Assembly: GCF_036327775.1 (NCBI RefSeq)
Contig: NZ_CP109598.1
Span: forward strand, 372,001-436,000
DNA length: 64,000 bases
Direction of reading: 5' to 3'
Source: Streptomyces sp. NBC_01498
Lineage (GTDB): Bacteria > Actinomycetota > Actinomycetes > Streptomycetales > Streptomycetaceae
The position numbers were made by a program, and so were the translations under genes. Positions 37,503-46,378 of this stretch are shown piece by piece (the first letter of the stretch is position 1; each line of letters opens with the position of its first letter). Below the pieces are notes generated by a model. It was not told the origin of the DNA. It saw nothing but the letters and a program-made list of their open reading frames with translations, and did not search any database.

Positions 37503-38573
37503 ATGACCGAACAACGGGGCGGCGCACCGCAGCACAGCGCCACGGACGAGACGATCGCGGCCCTGGCGGTCCGCCTCCGCGCGGCGGACACGGGCGGCTG
37601 GACGGCGGACGCGACACGCGCGCTGATCGTCCGGCTCGGCTGGGGCTGGAGCGAGAGCCCCACGGTGTTCACCGGCCGCTCCACCGGTGACGCGCGGCTG
37701 CGGCCCGTCGGGAAGTACGAGGAGCGGTACGTCGGCGGGGAGGCGTACGTCGAACTGGCCGTGCCGGTACGGCGCGCCGCACCGGACGCCGCCTCCCAGG
37801 CGGAGGCGTTCCGGGTGGCGAAGGACGAGCTGACCGCCACCCTCGGCGAGGCGTCGATCATGGGCGTGCACGGCAGGCTGGCACCGTTCCTCGGCGCCGT
37901 GCAGAGCTGGGGCTCCCCCTATCTGCGCTGGCGCGGCGAACGGGACACGCTCGAACTGCGCGCCGGGCCGACGGGGCCCGAGCTGGTGCTCAGGCCCACC
38001 GACCCCGCGGAGAACTGGTTCGTCCGCCAGGGCAACGGCGAGGAGCACGCCATCAGCGGCTTCTTCGGCTTCCGGCCCGACGCGTCGAACGGCGGTCTGA
38101 CCTTCCCCGGCGGCTGGAAGGCCCGCAGCTGGGAGACGGTGACGCGGGCGCTCGCCGACTTCCTCACGACCCTCCCGGCCGAGACGAGCGCGCTGCGGAC
38201 CCCGATGTGGATGCCGATCTACGGCCGGATCGAGGGGAAGGGCGCACCGATCCTGTTCGACGTCGACTGCGGTGACCGGCTGATGCTCGCCTGCTTCGCG
38301 GGCGAGGACGTCGACGCGTCGGCGCTGGGCTGGGGCACGTCGGCCGACCACCCGAAGACCGGCCGGCCCTGGCCGGACACCCGCCACCCCCGGCTGCGCA
38401 TCGACGCGGGCGGTCCGGGCGAGCCCTCCGGCCAGGAGCTGGCCGAGACGATCGTGGCGACGGCCCGTGCCATGGGTGTGGTCTCCCCCGAGGACCTGCT
38501 GATCGGCGCGGAGGCCGGGGAGGTGGGGGCGTACCGGGTCACGTTCTACGGTCTCGGGCTGTCGATGGCCTGA
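37503..38573 (+). CDS. Conserved hypothetical protein
   Basis: 356 aa with good codon bias. The N-terminus (TDETIAALAVRLRAADTGGWTADATRALIVRLGWGW) resembles the opening of DUF6301-type actinomycete proteins, but I am not certain. The rest alternates strands and helices (LEASIMG-like GEASIMGVHGRLAPFLGAV, WGSPYLRWRG) and lacks signal peptide, membrane segments or catalytic motifs. It may be an immunity or toxin-associated protein by analogy, which is only a guess. The 38574-38890 gap that follows is rich in GGTCGGC repeats and holds no gene. Confidence 0.75.
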   Translation: MTEQRGGAPQHSATDETIAALAVRLRAADTGGWTADATRALIVRLGWGWSESPTVFTGRSTGDARLRPVGKYEERYVGGEAYVELAVPVRRAAPDAASQAEAFRVAKDELTATLGEASIMGVHGRLAPFLGAVQSWGSPYLRWRGERDTLELRAGPTGPELVLRPTDPAENWFVRQGNGEEHAISGFFGFRPDASNGGLTFPGGWKARSWETVTRALADFLTTLPAETSALRTPMWMPIYGRIEGKGAPILFDVDCGDRLMLACFAGEDVDASALGWGTSADHPKTGRPWPDTRHPRLRIDAGGPGEPSGQELAETIVATARAMGVVSPEDLLIGAEAGEVGAYRVTFYGLGLSMA

Positions 38574-38890
38574 ACCGGGCGCTGTCGGGGGCCGACGGGG
38601 CGAGGCGGACGAGTCGCGGTCGGCGATCTGCGGTCGTGGTCGGCGGTCGGCGGTCGGTCGGCGCTGAACGGCTCGCGGTCGACCGTCCGCGCCGGGCGTC
38701 CCGAGGTGGGTGGCCCCGCCGGGTCCGGGTCGCCGGGGCCCGGCCGCCGTCCGACCCGGCCACGATCAACTCCCGTCCCCTGTGGCAGACTTGCCCGGAC
38801 GGCCGGTGACGCCCGGGGCCGACCCGGCGACGCGTCCCAACACGTCGTGCCGCCTCCGTCGCACCGCCACGTACGCATCGGAGCTTCGTC

Positions 38891-39676
38891 ATGACGGCAG
38901 GCACGCCCAAACCCCAGGTCGACACCAGCAAGCCGCACCCCGCGCGGGTCTACGACTGGCTGCTCGGCGGCAAGGACAACTACGAGGTCGACCGTCGGGT
39001 GGGCGGGTCCCTGCCGGCCGAGTCGAAGGCCGCCGCCCGCCAGAACCGGGCGTTCATGCACCGCGCCGCCGCCTGGCTGGCGGGCCACGGCGTGACCCAG
39101 TTCCTGGACATCGGCACCGGCATCCCGACCGAGCCGAACCTGCACCAGATCGTGCAGGCGATAAACCCAGCGGCGCGCATCGTCTACGCCGACAACGACC
39201 CGATCGTGCTGCGCCACGCCGAGGCCCTGCTCTTCAGCAGCCCCGAGGGCAGGACGGACTACATACAGGCCGATGTGCGCGCGCCGCAGGACATAGTGCG
39301 TCACGCCCGAGGCACCCTCGACTTCGACCGGCCGGTCGCGCTGTCGCTCATCGCGCTCATGCACTTCGTCCCGGACGACGAGGGGCCGTACGAGATCGTC
39401 TCCAGCCTGCTGGACGTGCTGCCGTCGGGCAGCTATCTGATGCTGTCGCACGCCGCGTCCGACATCATGCCTGAGCTGTCGGCCAAGGTCGTCGCCGAGT
39501 ACGCGAAGGGCGGCATCCGGCTGGGATTCCGTACCCACGCCGGGGTCGGCCGCTTCTTCGACGGACTGGAACTGGTCGAGCCGGGGCTGGTCACCGCCCC
39601 CTCCTGGTTCAAGGACACGACGGCGCCCACCGACGAGGCGAGCGGCATCTACGCGGGCGTGGCCCGGGTGTCGTAG
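38891..39676 (+). CDS. SAM-dependent methyltransferase, DUF574 / SAV2177 family
   Basis: 261 aa. The family signature DTSKPHPARVYDWLLGGKDNYEVDR is at the N-terminus, the SAM loop is FLDIGTGIPTEPNLHQI, and YADNDPIVLRHAEALL follows. This actinomycete-specific family is large, and its substrates are mostly unknown. It ends at a perfect hairpin. Confidence 0.92.
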   Translation: MTAGTPKPQVDTSKPHPARVYDWLLGGKDNYEVDRRVGGSLPAESKAAARQNRAFMHRAAAWLAGHGVTQFLDIGTGIPTEPNLHQIVQAINPAARIVYADNDPIVLRHAEALLFSSPEGRTDYIQADVRAPQDIVRHARGTLDFDRPVALSLIALMHFVPDDEGPYEIVSSLLDVLPSGSYLMLSHAASDIMPELSAKVVAEYAKGGIRLGFRTHAGVGRFFDGLELVEPGLVTAPSWFKDTTAPTDEASGIYAGVARVS

Positions 39677-39684
39677 CCCTTCCG

Positions 39685-39712
39685 CACCCGCCGGGAACGG
39701 TCCCGGCGGGTG
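39685..39712 (+). terminator. Perfect 12-bp hairpin after the methyltransferase
   Basis: CACCCGCCGGGA (39685-39696) pairs with TCCCGGCGGGTG (39701-39712), loop ACGG, followed by TGTTCCTCC. It starts nine bases past the TAG stop. Confidence 0.85.
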
Positions 39713-39835
39713 TGTTCCTCCTCGTGAACCCCCGGCGACGCGCGGCCGGGTCGCTGCACCGGACCGCGGGTGGGTCCGGCTTACGCTGCACCGGTGGTAC
39801 GACCTGCCGTGGACGTGAGAACGAGGTGCAGTGCG

Positions 39836-40645
39836 ATGCCGACCGTCATGCGCAAATGGGCCTGGCTGCCCGTTCTGGCCGTCGGGCTGGGGCTGTACTT
39901 CATCGTCCAGGCCACCCTCGTCGACACCGGCAACGTCAACTACGTACCGGCGATGATCATGTTGGGCGCGGTCGTCGTGCCCCTGTCCTTCCTCACCTTC
40001 GTCGCCGGGCGCACCGGCCAGTGGCAGGTCGGGCCGTTCACGCTGGGAATCGCCGCGCTGTTCGGCGGCGTGGTCGGGATCGTGACCGCCGGACAGCTGG
40101 AGTTCGACACCCTGCGCGGTCTGGGCACCAGCACCCTGATCGGTATCGGGCTGATCGAGGAGTCCTGCAAGCTGATCGTCCCGGTGCTGATCCTGGTGTG
40201 GCAGGCGCGGCGCGGCACCGTGCGCGTCGGCGACGGTCTGCTGATCGGCGTCGCGGCGGGCATGGGGTTCGCCGCGCTGGAAACCATGGGGTACGCGTTC
40301 ACGGCGCTGCTGGCGTCCCAGGGGAACATCGGGGACGTCGAGGAGACCCTGCTGCTGCGCGGACTGACCTCGCCCGCCGCGCACATGGCGTGGACGGGGC
40401 TCGTCTGCGGGGCCCTGTGGGGGGCCGTGGCGGCGCGCTGGTCGCTGGGGGCCGTCGTACGGCTGGTGGTGACGTTCCTGGCGGCGGTCGCCCTGCACGC
40501 CCTCTGGGACGGGACGACGGGGCGGTTCACCTACGTGCTGCTGGCCCTGGTCTCCCTGGGCTGGCTCTTCTTCGAACTGCACCGCGGCGACACCCTGTCC
40601 GGGGAGCCGCCGACGGCGGACGCGGGCCGGCTGTGGCGGCAGTGA
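39836..40645 (+). CDS. PrsW-like intramembrane metalloprotease
   Basis: 269 aa with about eight membrane segments. The PrsW/CAAX-type motifs are in order: IEESCK (EExxK), GFAALETMGYAF (FxxxE), SPAAHMAWTG (His) and ALHALWDGTTG (HxxWD). In Bacillus, PrsW cleaves the anti-sigma factor RsiW. Here no anti-sigma gene adjoins, so the target is unknown. Start ATG 39836 with GAGG upstream. It precedes the AHSA1 gene by 18 nt. Confidence 0.85.
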   Translation: MPTVMRKWAWLPVLAVGLGLYFIVQATLVDTGNVNYVPAMIMLGAVVVPLSFLTFVAGRTGQWQVGPFTLGIAALFGGVVGIVTAGQLEFDTLRGLGTSTLIGIGLIEESCKLIVPVLILVWQARRGTVRVGDGLLIGVAAGMGFAALETMGYAFTALLASQGNIGDVEETLLLRGLTSPAAHMAWTGLVCGALWGAVAARWSLGAVVRLVVTFLAAVALHALWDGTTGRFTYVLLALVSLGWLFFELHRGDTLSGEPPTADAGRLWRQ

Positions 40646-40663
40646 GGGCGCTACGTTTGCGCC

Positions 40664-41128
40664 ATGTACTCGACCGAGGTCTCCCGGCGGATGCGGGCCC
40701 CGCGTGCCGCCGTCTATCGCGCGCTGCTGGACGCGGACGCCGTCGCGGTGTGGCGGGCGCCCGAGGGCATGAGCGCGCGGGTGCACGAGTTCGACGGTCG
40801 CGAGGGCGGGCGGTTCCGGGTCTCGCTCCTGTACGACGCGCCGACGGACACCGGCAGGTCGGCGCCGCGCCGGGACACGTACCACGGTCACTTCGCGCGG
40901 CTGGTGCCCGGCGAACTGGTGGTGGAGGTGCTTGAGTTCGAGACCGACGACGCCGCGATGCGGGGCACCATGACCATGACGACGACGCTGACGGACGTCG
41001 ACGGCGGGACGGAGGTCCGGCTCGTCCACGAAGGGGTGCCGGACGCGGTGCCGGCGGCCGACAACGAGACGGGTACGCGGATGTCGCTGGACAGTCTGGC
41101 CCGGCTCGTGGAGGACACCGGGCACTGA
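40664..41128 (+). CDS. AHSA1 / SRPBCC (START-like) domain protein
   Basis: 154 aa, one START-like ligand-binding domain: STEVSRRMRAPRAAVYRALLDADAVAVWRAPEGM at the N-terminus and the long C-terminal helix MSLDSLARLVED. Members bind hydrophobic ligands or act in stress response. Probably co-transcribed with the PrsW-like gene. Confidence 0.88.
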   Translation: MYSTEVSRRMRAPRAAVYRALLDADAVAVWRAPEGMSARVHEFDGREGGRFRVSLLYDAPTDTGRSAPRRDTYHGHFARLVPGELVVEVLEFETDDAAMRGTMTMTTTLTDVDGGTEVRLVHEGVPDAVPAADNETGTRMSLDSLARLVEDTGH

Positions 41129-41137
41129 GGCATGGGC

Positions 41138-41180
41138 CGGCGGGCCGTTGTCGGACGCGGCTGCCGACGGTGGCCCGCCG
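41138..41180. terminator. Bidirectional hairpin between convergent genes
   Basis: CGGCGGGCC (41138-41146) pairs with GGCCCGCCG (41172-41180), with an inner GTCGG/CCGAC extension after a 3-nt bulge. It abuts the stop codon of the minus-strand gene. Confidence 0.7.
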
Positions 41181-42014
41181 TCAGGCGCGGCGCCCGCGCC
41201 CGCCGCTCTTCCGGCCGCCCGAACCGCCGCCGCCCCGGGGGGTGTTCCGGGAGTTCCCGCCGCCGGTGGGCCTGCCGGTAGCGCGGCCCGTCGTCTTCCC
41301 GTTCCCGCCGGAGCCCCGGGGTTTCGGCTTGTCGCCGGAGGCCGGCTTCTGCTTCTGTTTCGGGTCGGGCCGCGCCTGGGCCTGCGCGGCGCGGCGGCCC
41401 CGGGTGCTGTTGACCGTGCGCCCCCGGACGATCCCGATGAACTCCTCGACCAGATCGGTCGTCCGCTCCTCCGGCCACGACAGGGCGACGCGTGACTCGG
41501 GGGCGTCGGTGACCGGCCGGTAGGTGAGGTCCTTGCGGTGGTGCAGCCGGGCCAGCGACTGCGGGACGACGAGAAGTCCCACGCCCGCCGCGACCAGTTC
41601 GACGGCGTCCGCCGTCGTCGCGGGCCGTTCGATCGCCGGCCGGCCGGGCAGGGGCCCGTCCCAGTCGAGGGTGTCGTCGAGAGGGTGCAGGACGATGTCA
41701 CCGGCCAGATCGGCGGCCGACACCTCGTCCGCCGCGCTCACCAGATGGTCCTTCGGGACGACGACCACGGTGGTCTCGGTGTAGAGGGGGATCGCGCTGA
41801 GTTCCGTCCGGTCGACCGGCAGACGTACGAGACCGGCGTCCGCCCCGCCCGCGCGCAGCACGCCGCCCGCCTCCGCCGCGGCGACCGCGGTGAGGGTCAG
41901 CGGGACCCCGGGAACCCGCTCGTCCCAGATCCGCAGCCATTTGGTGGGGGTCACCCCCGGCACGTACACGAGCCGGAACGTGGGGGACGCGAGGGGTACC
42001 TCCGAGCCTGTCAC
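41181..42014 (-). CDS. LysR-type effector-binding domain protein without DNA-binding domain, with basic tail
   Basis: 277 aa from GTG 42014 (GTG 42047 also possible). Residues about 8-200 match the LysR substrate-binding fold (TFRLVYVPGVTPTKWLRIWDERVPGVPL, VVVVPKDHLVSAADEVSAADLAGDIVL, AAGVGLLVVPQSLARL). The helix-turn-helix that normally precedes it is absent. The last 70 residues or so are a disordered tail rich in Arg, Gly, Lys and Pro, which may bind nucleic acid or a partner. It is divergent, with about 60 bp between, from the DUF5997 gene, a pairing I recall from other streptomycetes. Confidence 0.82.
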   Translation of the reverse strand: MTGSEVPLASPTFRLVYVPGVTPTKWLRIWDERVPGVPLTLTAVAAAEAGGVLRAGGADAGLVRLPVDRTELSAIPLYTETTVVVVPKDHLVSAADEVSAADLAGDIVLHPLDDTLDWDGPLPGRPAIERPATTADAVELVAAGVGLLVVPQSLARLHHRKDLTYRPVTDAPESRVALSWPEERTTDLVEEFIGIVRGRTVNSTRGRRAAQAQARPDPKQKQKPASGDKPKPRGSGGNGKTTGRATGRPTGGGNSRNTPRGGGGSGGRKSGGRGRRA

Positions 42015-42073
42015 GCCGGTCAGGCTACCGGTCGTGGTCGGAGGCACCGCACGCGCTCGATAGTCTGGGGCCC

Positions 42074-42472
42074 ATGACGTCGCAGCAGACCACCCAGACC
42101 ATGAAGCCCGCCACGGCGGCGAAGAAACTGGGTGTGTACCTCCCGGCCACCCCCGCCGACTTCCAGGAGGGAGTCGTCTCGCGCGGTGAACTGAACGCGC
42201 TCCAGAGCGATCCCCCCGAGTGGCTGCGGGACCTGCGGCGCGACGGCCCGCACCCCCGGCCGGTGGTCGCGGCCAAGCTGGGTGTCTCCATCGCGGGTCT
42301 GGCCCGCGGCGGTGTCACCGACCCGCTCACGACGGAGCAGATCGACGCGCTCAAGGAGGAGTTCCCGTCCTGGCTGCGCCGCGAGCGCGCCACCCAGGCC
42401 GAGGTCCGGAAGGAAGCGGCGCGCGTGAAGGAGAAGAACGCGGAGCGGGAGACCGGCGGCAGCGGCTCCTGA
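42074..42472 (+). CDS. DUF5997 family protein
   Basis: 132 aa, a small soluble protein: MKPATAAKKLGVYLPATPADFQEGVVSR, then VVAAKLGVSIAGLARGGVTDPLT and a charged C-terminal helix. The repeated AAKLGV(S/Y) segments look helix-turn-helix-like. Function unknown. It may work with the divergent LysR-effector protein, possibly supplying the missing DNA-binding part; that is speculation. Confidence 0.82.
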   Translation: MTSQQTTQTMKPATAAKKLGVYLPATPADFQEGVVSRGELNALQSDPPEWLRDLRRDGPHPRPVVAAKLGVSIAGLARGGVTDPLTTEQIDALKEEFPSWLRRERATQAEVRKEAARVKEKNAERETGGSGS

Positions 42473-42492
42473 CCGGCTCGGGGAGAGTCCCG

Positions 42493-42534
42493 GCGTACGG
42501 GGGCGGCCGGGGATTCCCGGCCGCCCCCGTACGC
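42493..42534. terminator. Perfect 19-bp hairpin between convergent genes
   Basis: GCGTACGGGGGCGGCCGGG (42493-42511) pairs perfectly with 42516-42534 around the loop GATT. It ends two bases before the stop codon of the membrane protein gene. Confidence 0.92.
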
Positions 42535-42536
42535 GG

Positions 42537-42980
42537 CTACCGCAGCGCCCGGGGCCGGTGGTCGGTGAGCAGGGACCAGATGACGAAGACTCCCATGGCG
42601 ATCACAACAACCGCCCAGACGGGCTGGTACGGCAGCCACATGAAGTTCGTGACGACACTGATCGCCGCGACGGCCACGCCGAGCCACCGTGCCCAGGACG
42701 CCCCGCTGATGATGCCGATCCCGGTGAGGACCAGCACGATGCCCACCGCCACGTGGATCCATCCCCAGGTGGTCAGCGTGAACTGGTAGGTGTAGCTGCC
42801 GTTCAGTGTGAAGACCTTGTCCCGGGCGATGCTGACGACGCCGTTCAGGATGGCCAGTACGCCGTCCACGAACAGCAGGACCCCGGCGAACATCGCCCCG
42901 CCCGTCGCCCAGGCGGTTCCGCCGTGACTCTTGCGGGACGGTGTCTGGTGTGCCCCCGAAGGGGACGCGGTCTGTGCCAT
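42537..42980 (-). CDS. DUF7144-type small integral membrane protein
   Basis: 147 aa with four predicted membrane segments (about 28-50, 72-94, 99-118 and 122-140), Trp/Gly-rich (TTWGWIHVAVGIVLVLTGIGI). The start is ATG 42980 behind GAGGAGG. The family is common in actinomycetes and has no known function. Confidence 0.85.
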   Translation of the reverse strand: MAQTASPSGAHQTPSRKSHGGTAWATGGAMFAGVLLFVDGVLAILNGVVSIARDKVFTLNGSYTYQFTLTTWGWIHVAVGIVLVLTGIGIISGASWARWLGVAVAAISVVTNFMWLPYQPVWAVVVIAMGVFVIWSLLTDHRPRALR

Positions 42981-43176
42981 GAGAGCCTCCTCGGCCGACT
43001 GTGTGGCCCGCTCCGCGAACCACTCCGGCATGGGCCCGACAATCCGCCGTCCGTGCTCCCCTGACCACCGGTACTACGCCGTTCAGGTGAACGGTGACGG
43101 TCCGGAACCGAGTGTCACGGGACCTCCGGGCCCCGTCCGCTCCTTCCTCGATTGACTTCTCGGTTCACTTCTCGGT

Positions 43177-43371
43177 TCATTCCTCGATGTGGATGGCCAG
43201 CGCCGGGCAGACGGACGCGGCGTGGCGGGTGTCGTCGGCCTGGTCGGCCGGGGGCGCGGCGTTGAGCAGGACGGCGATGCCGTCCTCGTCACGCTGGTCG
43301 AACACGTCGGCGGCGGCGACCACGCACTGCCCGGACGCGACGCACCTGTCCTGGTCGAGGGTGATCTTCAT
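43177..43371 (-). CDS. Small [3Fe-4S] ferredoxin for P450
   Basis: 64 aa. Three cysteine ligands are seen, in RCVASGQCVVAA (C-x5-C) and SVCPALAI. The second-position cysteine of a [4Fe-4S] site is missing, so a [3Fe-4S] cluster is expected as in ferredoxins of Streptomyces P450s such as SuaB. It follows the P450 gene by 70 bp on the same strand and should carry electrons from the reductase encoded upstream. Confidence 0.93.
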   Translation of the reverse strand: MKITLDQDRCVASGQCVVAAADVFDQRDEDGIAVLLNAAPPADQADDTRHAASVCPALAIHIEE

Positions 43372-43441
43372 GAGGGCTCCTTGGGCGGGGGGACGGGAAA
43401 CGGGCGATCGGTGGGTGGCAGGGGCGGGCGGCGGGGGGCGG

Positions 43442-44671
43442 TCACCAGGTGACGGGCAGCTCGTAGACGCCGTACACGCTGCCGTCGTGCTTGAACGGGA
43501 CGTCCTCGATGGCGCCCGCGAGCCGCAGGGTGGGAACACGCCGGTAGAGGGTGCTGTAGACGATCTGGAGTTCCAGCCGGGCCAGGGGCTGGCCGAGGCA
43601 CTGGTGGACCCCGAAGCCGAACGCCACGTGGTGCCGGGCGTCGCGCTCGATGTCGAGGCGGTCGGGGTCGGGGAAGACGTCGGGGTCCCGGTTGCCGATG
43701 TCGTTGGCCATGATCAGGCCGTCGCCCGCGCGGACGAGCCGGCCCCCGATCTCGATGTCTTCGAGGGCGACCCGGCGGCGCCCGTTGTGGACGATGTTGA
43801 GATAGCGCAGCAGTTCCTCGACGGCCGAGGAGACCAGCTTCGGATCGTCGGAGTCACGCAGCAGCGCGAGCTGGTCGGGGTGTTCGAGCAGCGCGAGCGT
43901 ACCGAGCGCGATCATGTTGGCGGTGGTCTCGTGTCCGGCGATCAGCAGGAGCACGCCCATCTGGGCCGCTTCCTTCCGGGTCAGCTCCCCCGCCGTCACC
44001 CGCCCGGCCAGACCGGACAGCAGATCGTCGGCCGGGGCTGCCAGTTTCCGGCCCATGAGGTCGTCGAGATAGCCGAACAACTGCCGCTGGGCGGCGATGC
44101 GTTCCTCGGGTGCCGCGTCGCGCCTGATGACGACCTTGCTGTTGTCCTGGAAGAAGTCGTGGTCGCCGTAGGGGACGCCGAGCAGTTCGCAGATCACCAG
44201 CGAGGGCAGCGGCAGCGCGAACGTCTCCACCAGGTCGACCGGTTTCGGACCGGCGAGCAGGTCGTCGATCAGATCGTCCACGATCTTCTGGACGGCGGGA
44301 CGCAGCGCCGCCACCCGCTTGATCGCGAAGGGGGCCGTCACCATGCGCCGCAGCCGGGCGTGTTCGGGGTCGTCCTTCAGGATGAAGCTGACTCCGGCGC
44401 CGTCGGGCGGGAGCGGGGTCTGGAGCGGGTAGCCGGGCCGGGTGATGTCGGCGCTGACCCGTGGGTCGGCGAGCAGGGCGCGCTGTTCGGCGTACCGGGT
44501 GACCAGCCAGGGGGTGCTGTCGTCCCACATCCGGACCTTGGTGAGCGGGGCGGTCCTCTGCTGGGCGACCGCGGTCGGCGGAGGGTCGAAGGGGCAGCCG
44601 GGCGCCCGGTCCATCGGGAAGGCCGGTATGGCTTCCGGGGTGTCGCCGGCGGGTTTCACGGTGGTGGACAT
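43442..44671 (-). CDS. Cytochrome P450, CYP105-like
   Basis: 409 aa from ATG 44671 (GGAGCGGAC upstream). The I-helix is LLLIAGHETTANMI, ExxR is in EELLRYLN and the haem loop is FGFGVHQCLGQPLARLELQ. The tail ELPVTW is typical of CYP105. These enzymes hydroxylate diverse xenobiotics and natural products; no biosynthetic cluster adjoins, so the substrate is unknown. It sits between its ferredoxin reductase and ferredoxin. Confidence 0.93.
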   Translation of the reverse strand: MSTTVKPAGDTPEAIPAFPMDRAPGCPFDPPPTAVAQQRTAPLTKVRMWDDSTPWLVTRYAEQRALLADPRVSADITRPGYPLQTPLPPDGAGVSFILKDDPEHARLRRMVTAPFAIKRVAALRPAVQKIVDDLIDDLLAGPKPVDLVETFALPLPSLVICELLGVPYGDHDFFQDNSKVVIRRDAAPEERIAAQRQLFGYLDDLMGRKLAAPADDLLSGLAGRVTAGELTRKEAAQMGVLLLIAGHETTANMIALGTLALLEHPDQLALLRDSDDPKLVSSAVEELLRYLNIVHNGRRRVALEDIEIGGRLVRAGDGLIMANDIGNRDPDVFPDPDRLDIERDARHHVAFGFGVHQCLGQPLARLELQIVYSTLYRRVPTLRLAGAIEDVPFKHDGSVYGVYELPVTW

Positions 44672-44811
44672 GTCCGCTCCAAAGGGGGGTTGGTTGTGGG
44701 GGATGGGGCACCTGGGGGCGGTGCCGTGGGTGCGGCGATGCGGTGGTGAGGTCAGCACGGGGGCCGTGGGGGTGGTGGTGCCCCTGGGGTGGCCGGGCCC
44801 CGGTCGCTCGC

Positions 44812-44841
44812 ACGTCCCGGGACGTCCCGGGACGTCCCGGG
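44812..44841. repeat. 10-bp palindromic tandem repeat, three ACGTCCCGGG units
   Basis: Three perfect 10-bp units (44812-44841) with degenerate flanks contain two complete self-complementary GGGACGTCCC decamers plus half sites. The period equals about one helical turn. The array lies in the 201-bp gap between the reductase stop and the P450 start. Confidence 0.95.
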
Positions 44842-44872
44842 ACGCCGCGGTGCGGTCAGCGGTGCGGTGCGG

Positions 44873-46123
44873 TCAGCGCGGGGCCCCGGAGGCTGCCGGG
44901 TCCGGTCGTCCGGCGGCGAGCGCGTCGACGACCTCCTGGCGGCGCAGCCGGGTCTGCTTGGGCATGTTCCAGCCGAGTACGCCGGTGACCCGGCCCTCGT
45001 GGCGGTAGCGCGCGACGAACCGTCCGGTCGCCGGGTCGCCCTCCACCACGGTCATCTCGGCGCCGGCACCGGCGGGCACGGCGCCGTGCACCTGGATCTT
45101 CGTCTCGAACTGGTCGGTCCAGAAGTACGGCACGGGCGTGTACGCGCGGTCCGCGCCCAGGATGTTGGCCGCGACGGTCATCGCCTGCTCGCCGGCGTTG
45201 GTCCGGTTCTCCAGCCGCAGCAGCCGGCCGAGCCCGTCGTGGTGCCAGCGCGCCACGTCCCCGACGGCGTACACACCCTCGGCCGCCCGGCAACGGGAGT
45301 CGCAGACCACGCCGTTGTCGATCCGCAGCCCGCTGTCCTGGAGCCAGTCGGTGACCGGGACGACGCCGATCGCCACCACGACGAGGTCCGCGGGCAGCAC
45401 CTCACCGTTGTCGAGAGCCACGCCGGTGACGGTGCCCGCGCTGCTGGTCAGCCCGCGTACGCCGGCGCCCGGCCGGGTTCCGACGCCGCGTCCGGTGTGC
45501 AGGAGTGCGAGCAGGTCGGCCACGCCGTGGCCGAGTTGGCTCGCCATCGGCGCGTGCTGGGGTCCTGCCAGGGTGACGTCCAGGCCCATGGTGCGGGCGG
45601 TCGCGGCGATCTCCGCGCCGAGGACGCCGTCGCCGACGACCACGGGGCGTGTGCTGCGCGACAGTCCGGCGCGCAGCGCGAGCGCGTCGTCGAGGGTCCG
45701 CAGGTAGTGGACCCCGGCCAACGCTTCCTGGCCGGGCAGGGTACGGGGACGCGTGCCGGTGGCCACCACGATCGCGTCGGCGCGCAGCGTGCGGCCGGAG
45801 GCGGTGTGCACCGTGCGGGCCGCCGCGTCCAGGCCCGCCGCCGGGTCGCCGAGGACGAACTCGGCGCCGAGGGCCGACAGCGCCTTCTCCGGGCGCAGCT
45901 GGGCCCGTTCGGGCTCCCAGACACCGGCGAGCACCTGCTTCGACAGCGGCGGCCGGTCGTACGGGGGGTGTTTCTCGGCGCCGAGCACCGTCACCGGGCC
46001 GGTGAAGCCCTGGCGTCGTAACGCCTCCACCGTGGTCAGCCCGGCGGCGGACGCGCCGATCACGAGCACGTCGGCGGGCTCACCCGCCGTCGTGTGCGAC
46101 GACCGGTCGACCGTTGCTCTCAT
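44873..46123 (-). CDS. NAD(P)H-ferredoxin reductase (FAD, rubredoxin reductase type)
   Basis: 416 aa from ATG 46123 (GGAGGAG upstream). The FAD motif is VLVIGASAAGLTTVEALRRQG, then PPYDRPPLSKQVLAG, the ATGTRPR motif, the NAD motif VVGDGVLGAEIAATA and VYAVGDVARW. It reduces the ferredoxin that feeds the P450. With the two downstream genes it makes a full class I P450 system. Confidence 0.93.
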   Translation of the reverse strand: MRATVDRSSHTTAGEPADVLVIGASAAGLTTVEALRRQGFTGPVTVLGAEKHPPYDRPPLSKQVLAGVWEPERAQLRPEKALSALGAEFVLGDPAAGLDAAARTVHTASGRTLRADAIVVATGTRPRTLPGQEALAGVHYLRTLDDALALRAGLSRSTRPVVVGDGVLGAEIAATARTMGLDVTLAGPQHAPMASQLGHGVADLLALLHTGRGVGTRPGAGVRGLTSSAGTVTGVALDNGEVLPADLVVVAIGVVPVTDWLQDSGLRIDNGVVCDSRCRAAEGVYAVGDVARWHHDGLGRLLRLENRTNAGEQAMTVAANILGADRAYTPVPYFWTDQFETKIQVHGAVPAGAGAEMTVVEGDPATGRFVARYRHEGRVTGVLGWNMPKQTRLRRQEVVDALAAGRPDPAASGAPR

Positions 46124-46378
46124 GGTGGGAACTCCTCCGTCTGCGGTTCGGCAGGGAACGTGGGGGTCGTGCGGGGCCTCTGCCGCGGGTGTCGCGGGCG
46201 CGGGCGGGCTCGGTGGGCTCGGTGCGGGTGCGAGCCGTGGAGCATGCGGGGGCCGTGGGGCGGGTCCCGAGGAGGGGGCCGGACGGTCGTCCGCTCGTGG
46301 GCAGGTCGGGTCGTCGCCGTGCGGGGACGAGGTGAGGAGGGATCAGGACGGGAGCTGCGGGGAGGGGAGAGGAGGAGG

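Noticed and set aside
36525-38387. A 620-codon minus-strand open frame opposite the aldo/keto reductase and hypothetical genes
   Set aside because: The plus-strand genes carry catalytic motifs and ribosome sites. The antisense product is low-complexity.
38546-41701. A 1051-codon minus-strand open frame
   Set aside because: It runs antisense through the methyltransferase, PrsW and AHSA1 genes, which have clear motifs. The composition is Arg/Pro/His-rich and the frame has no domain.
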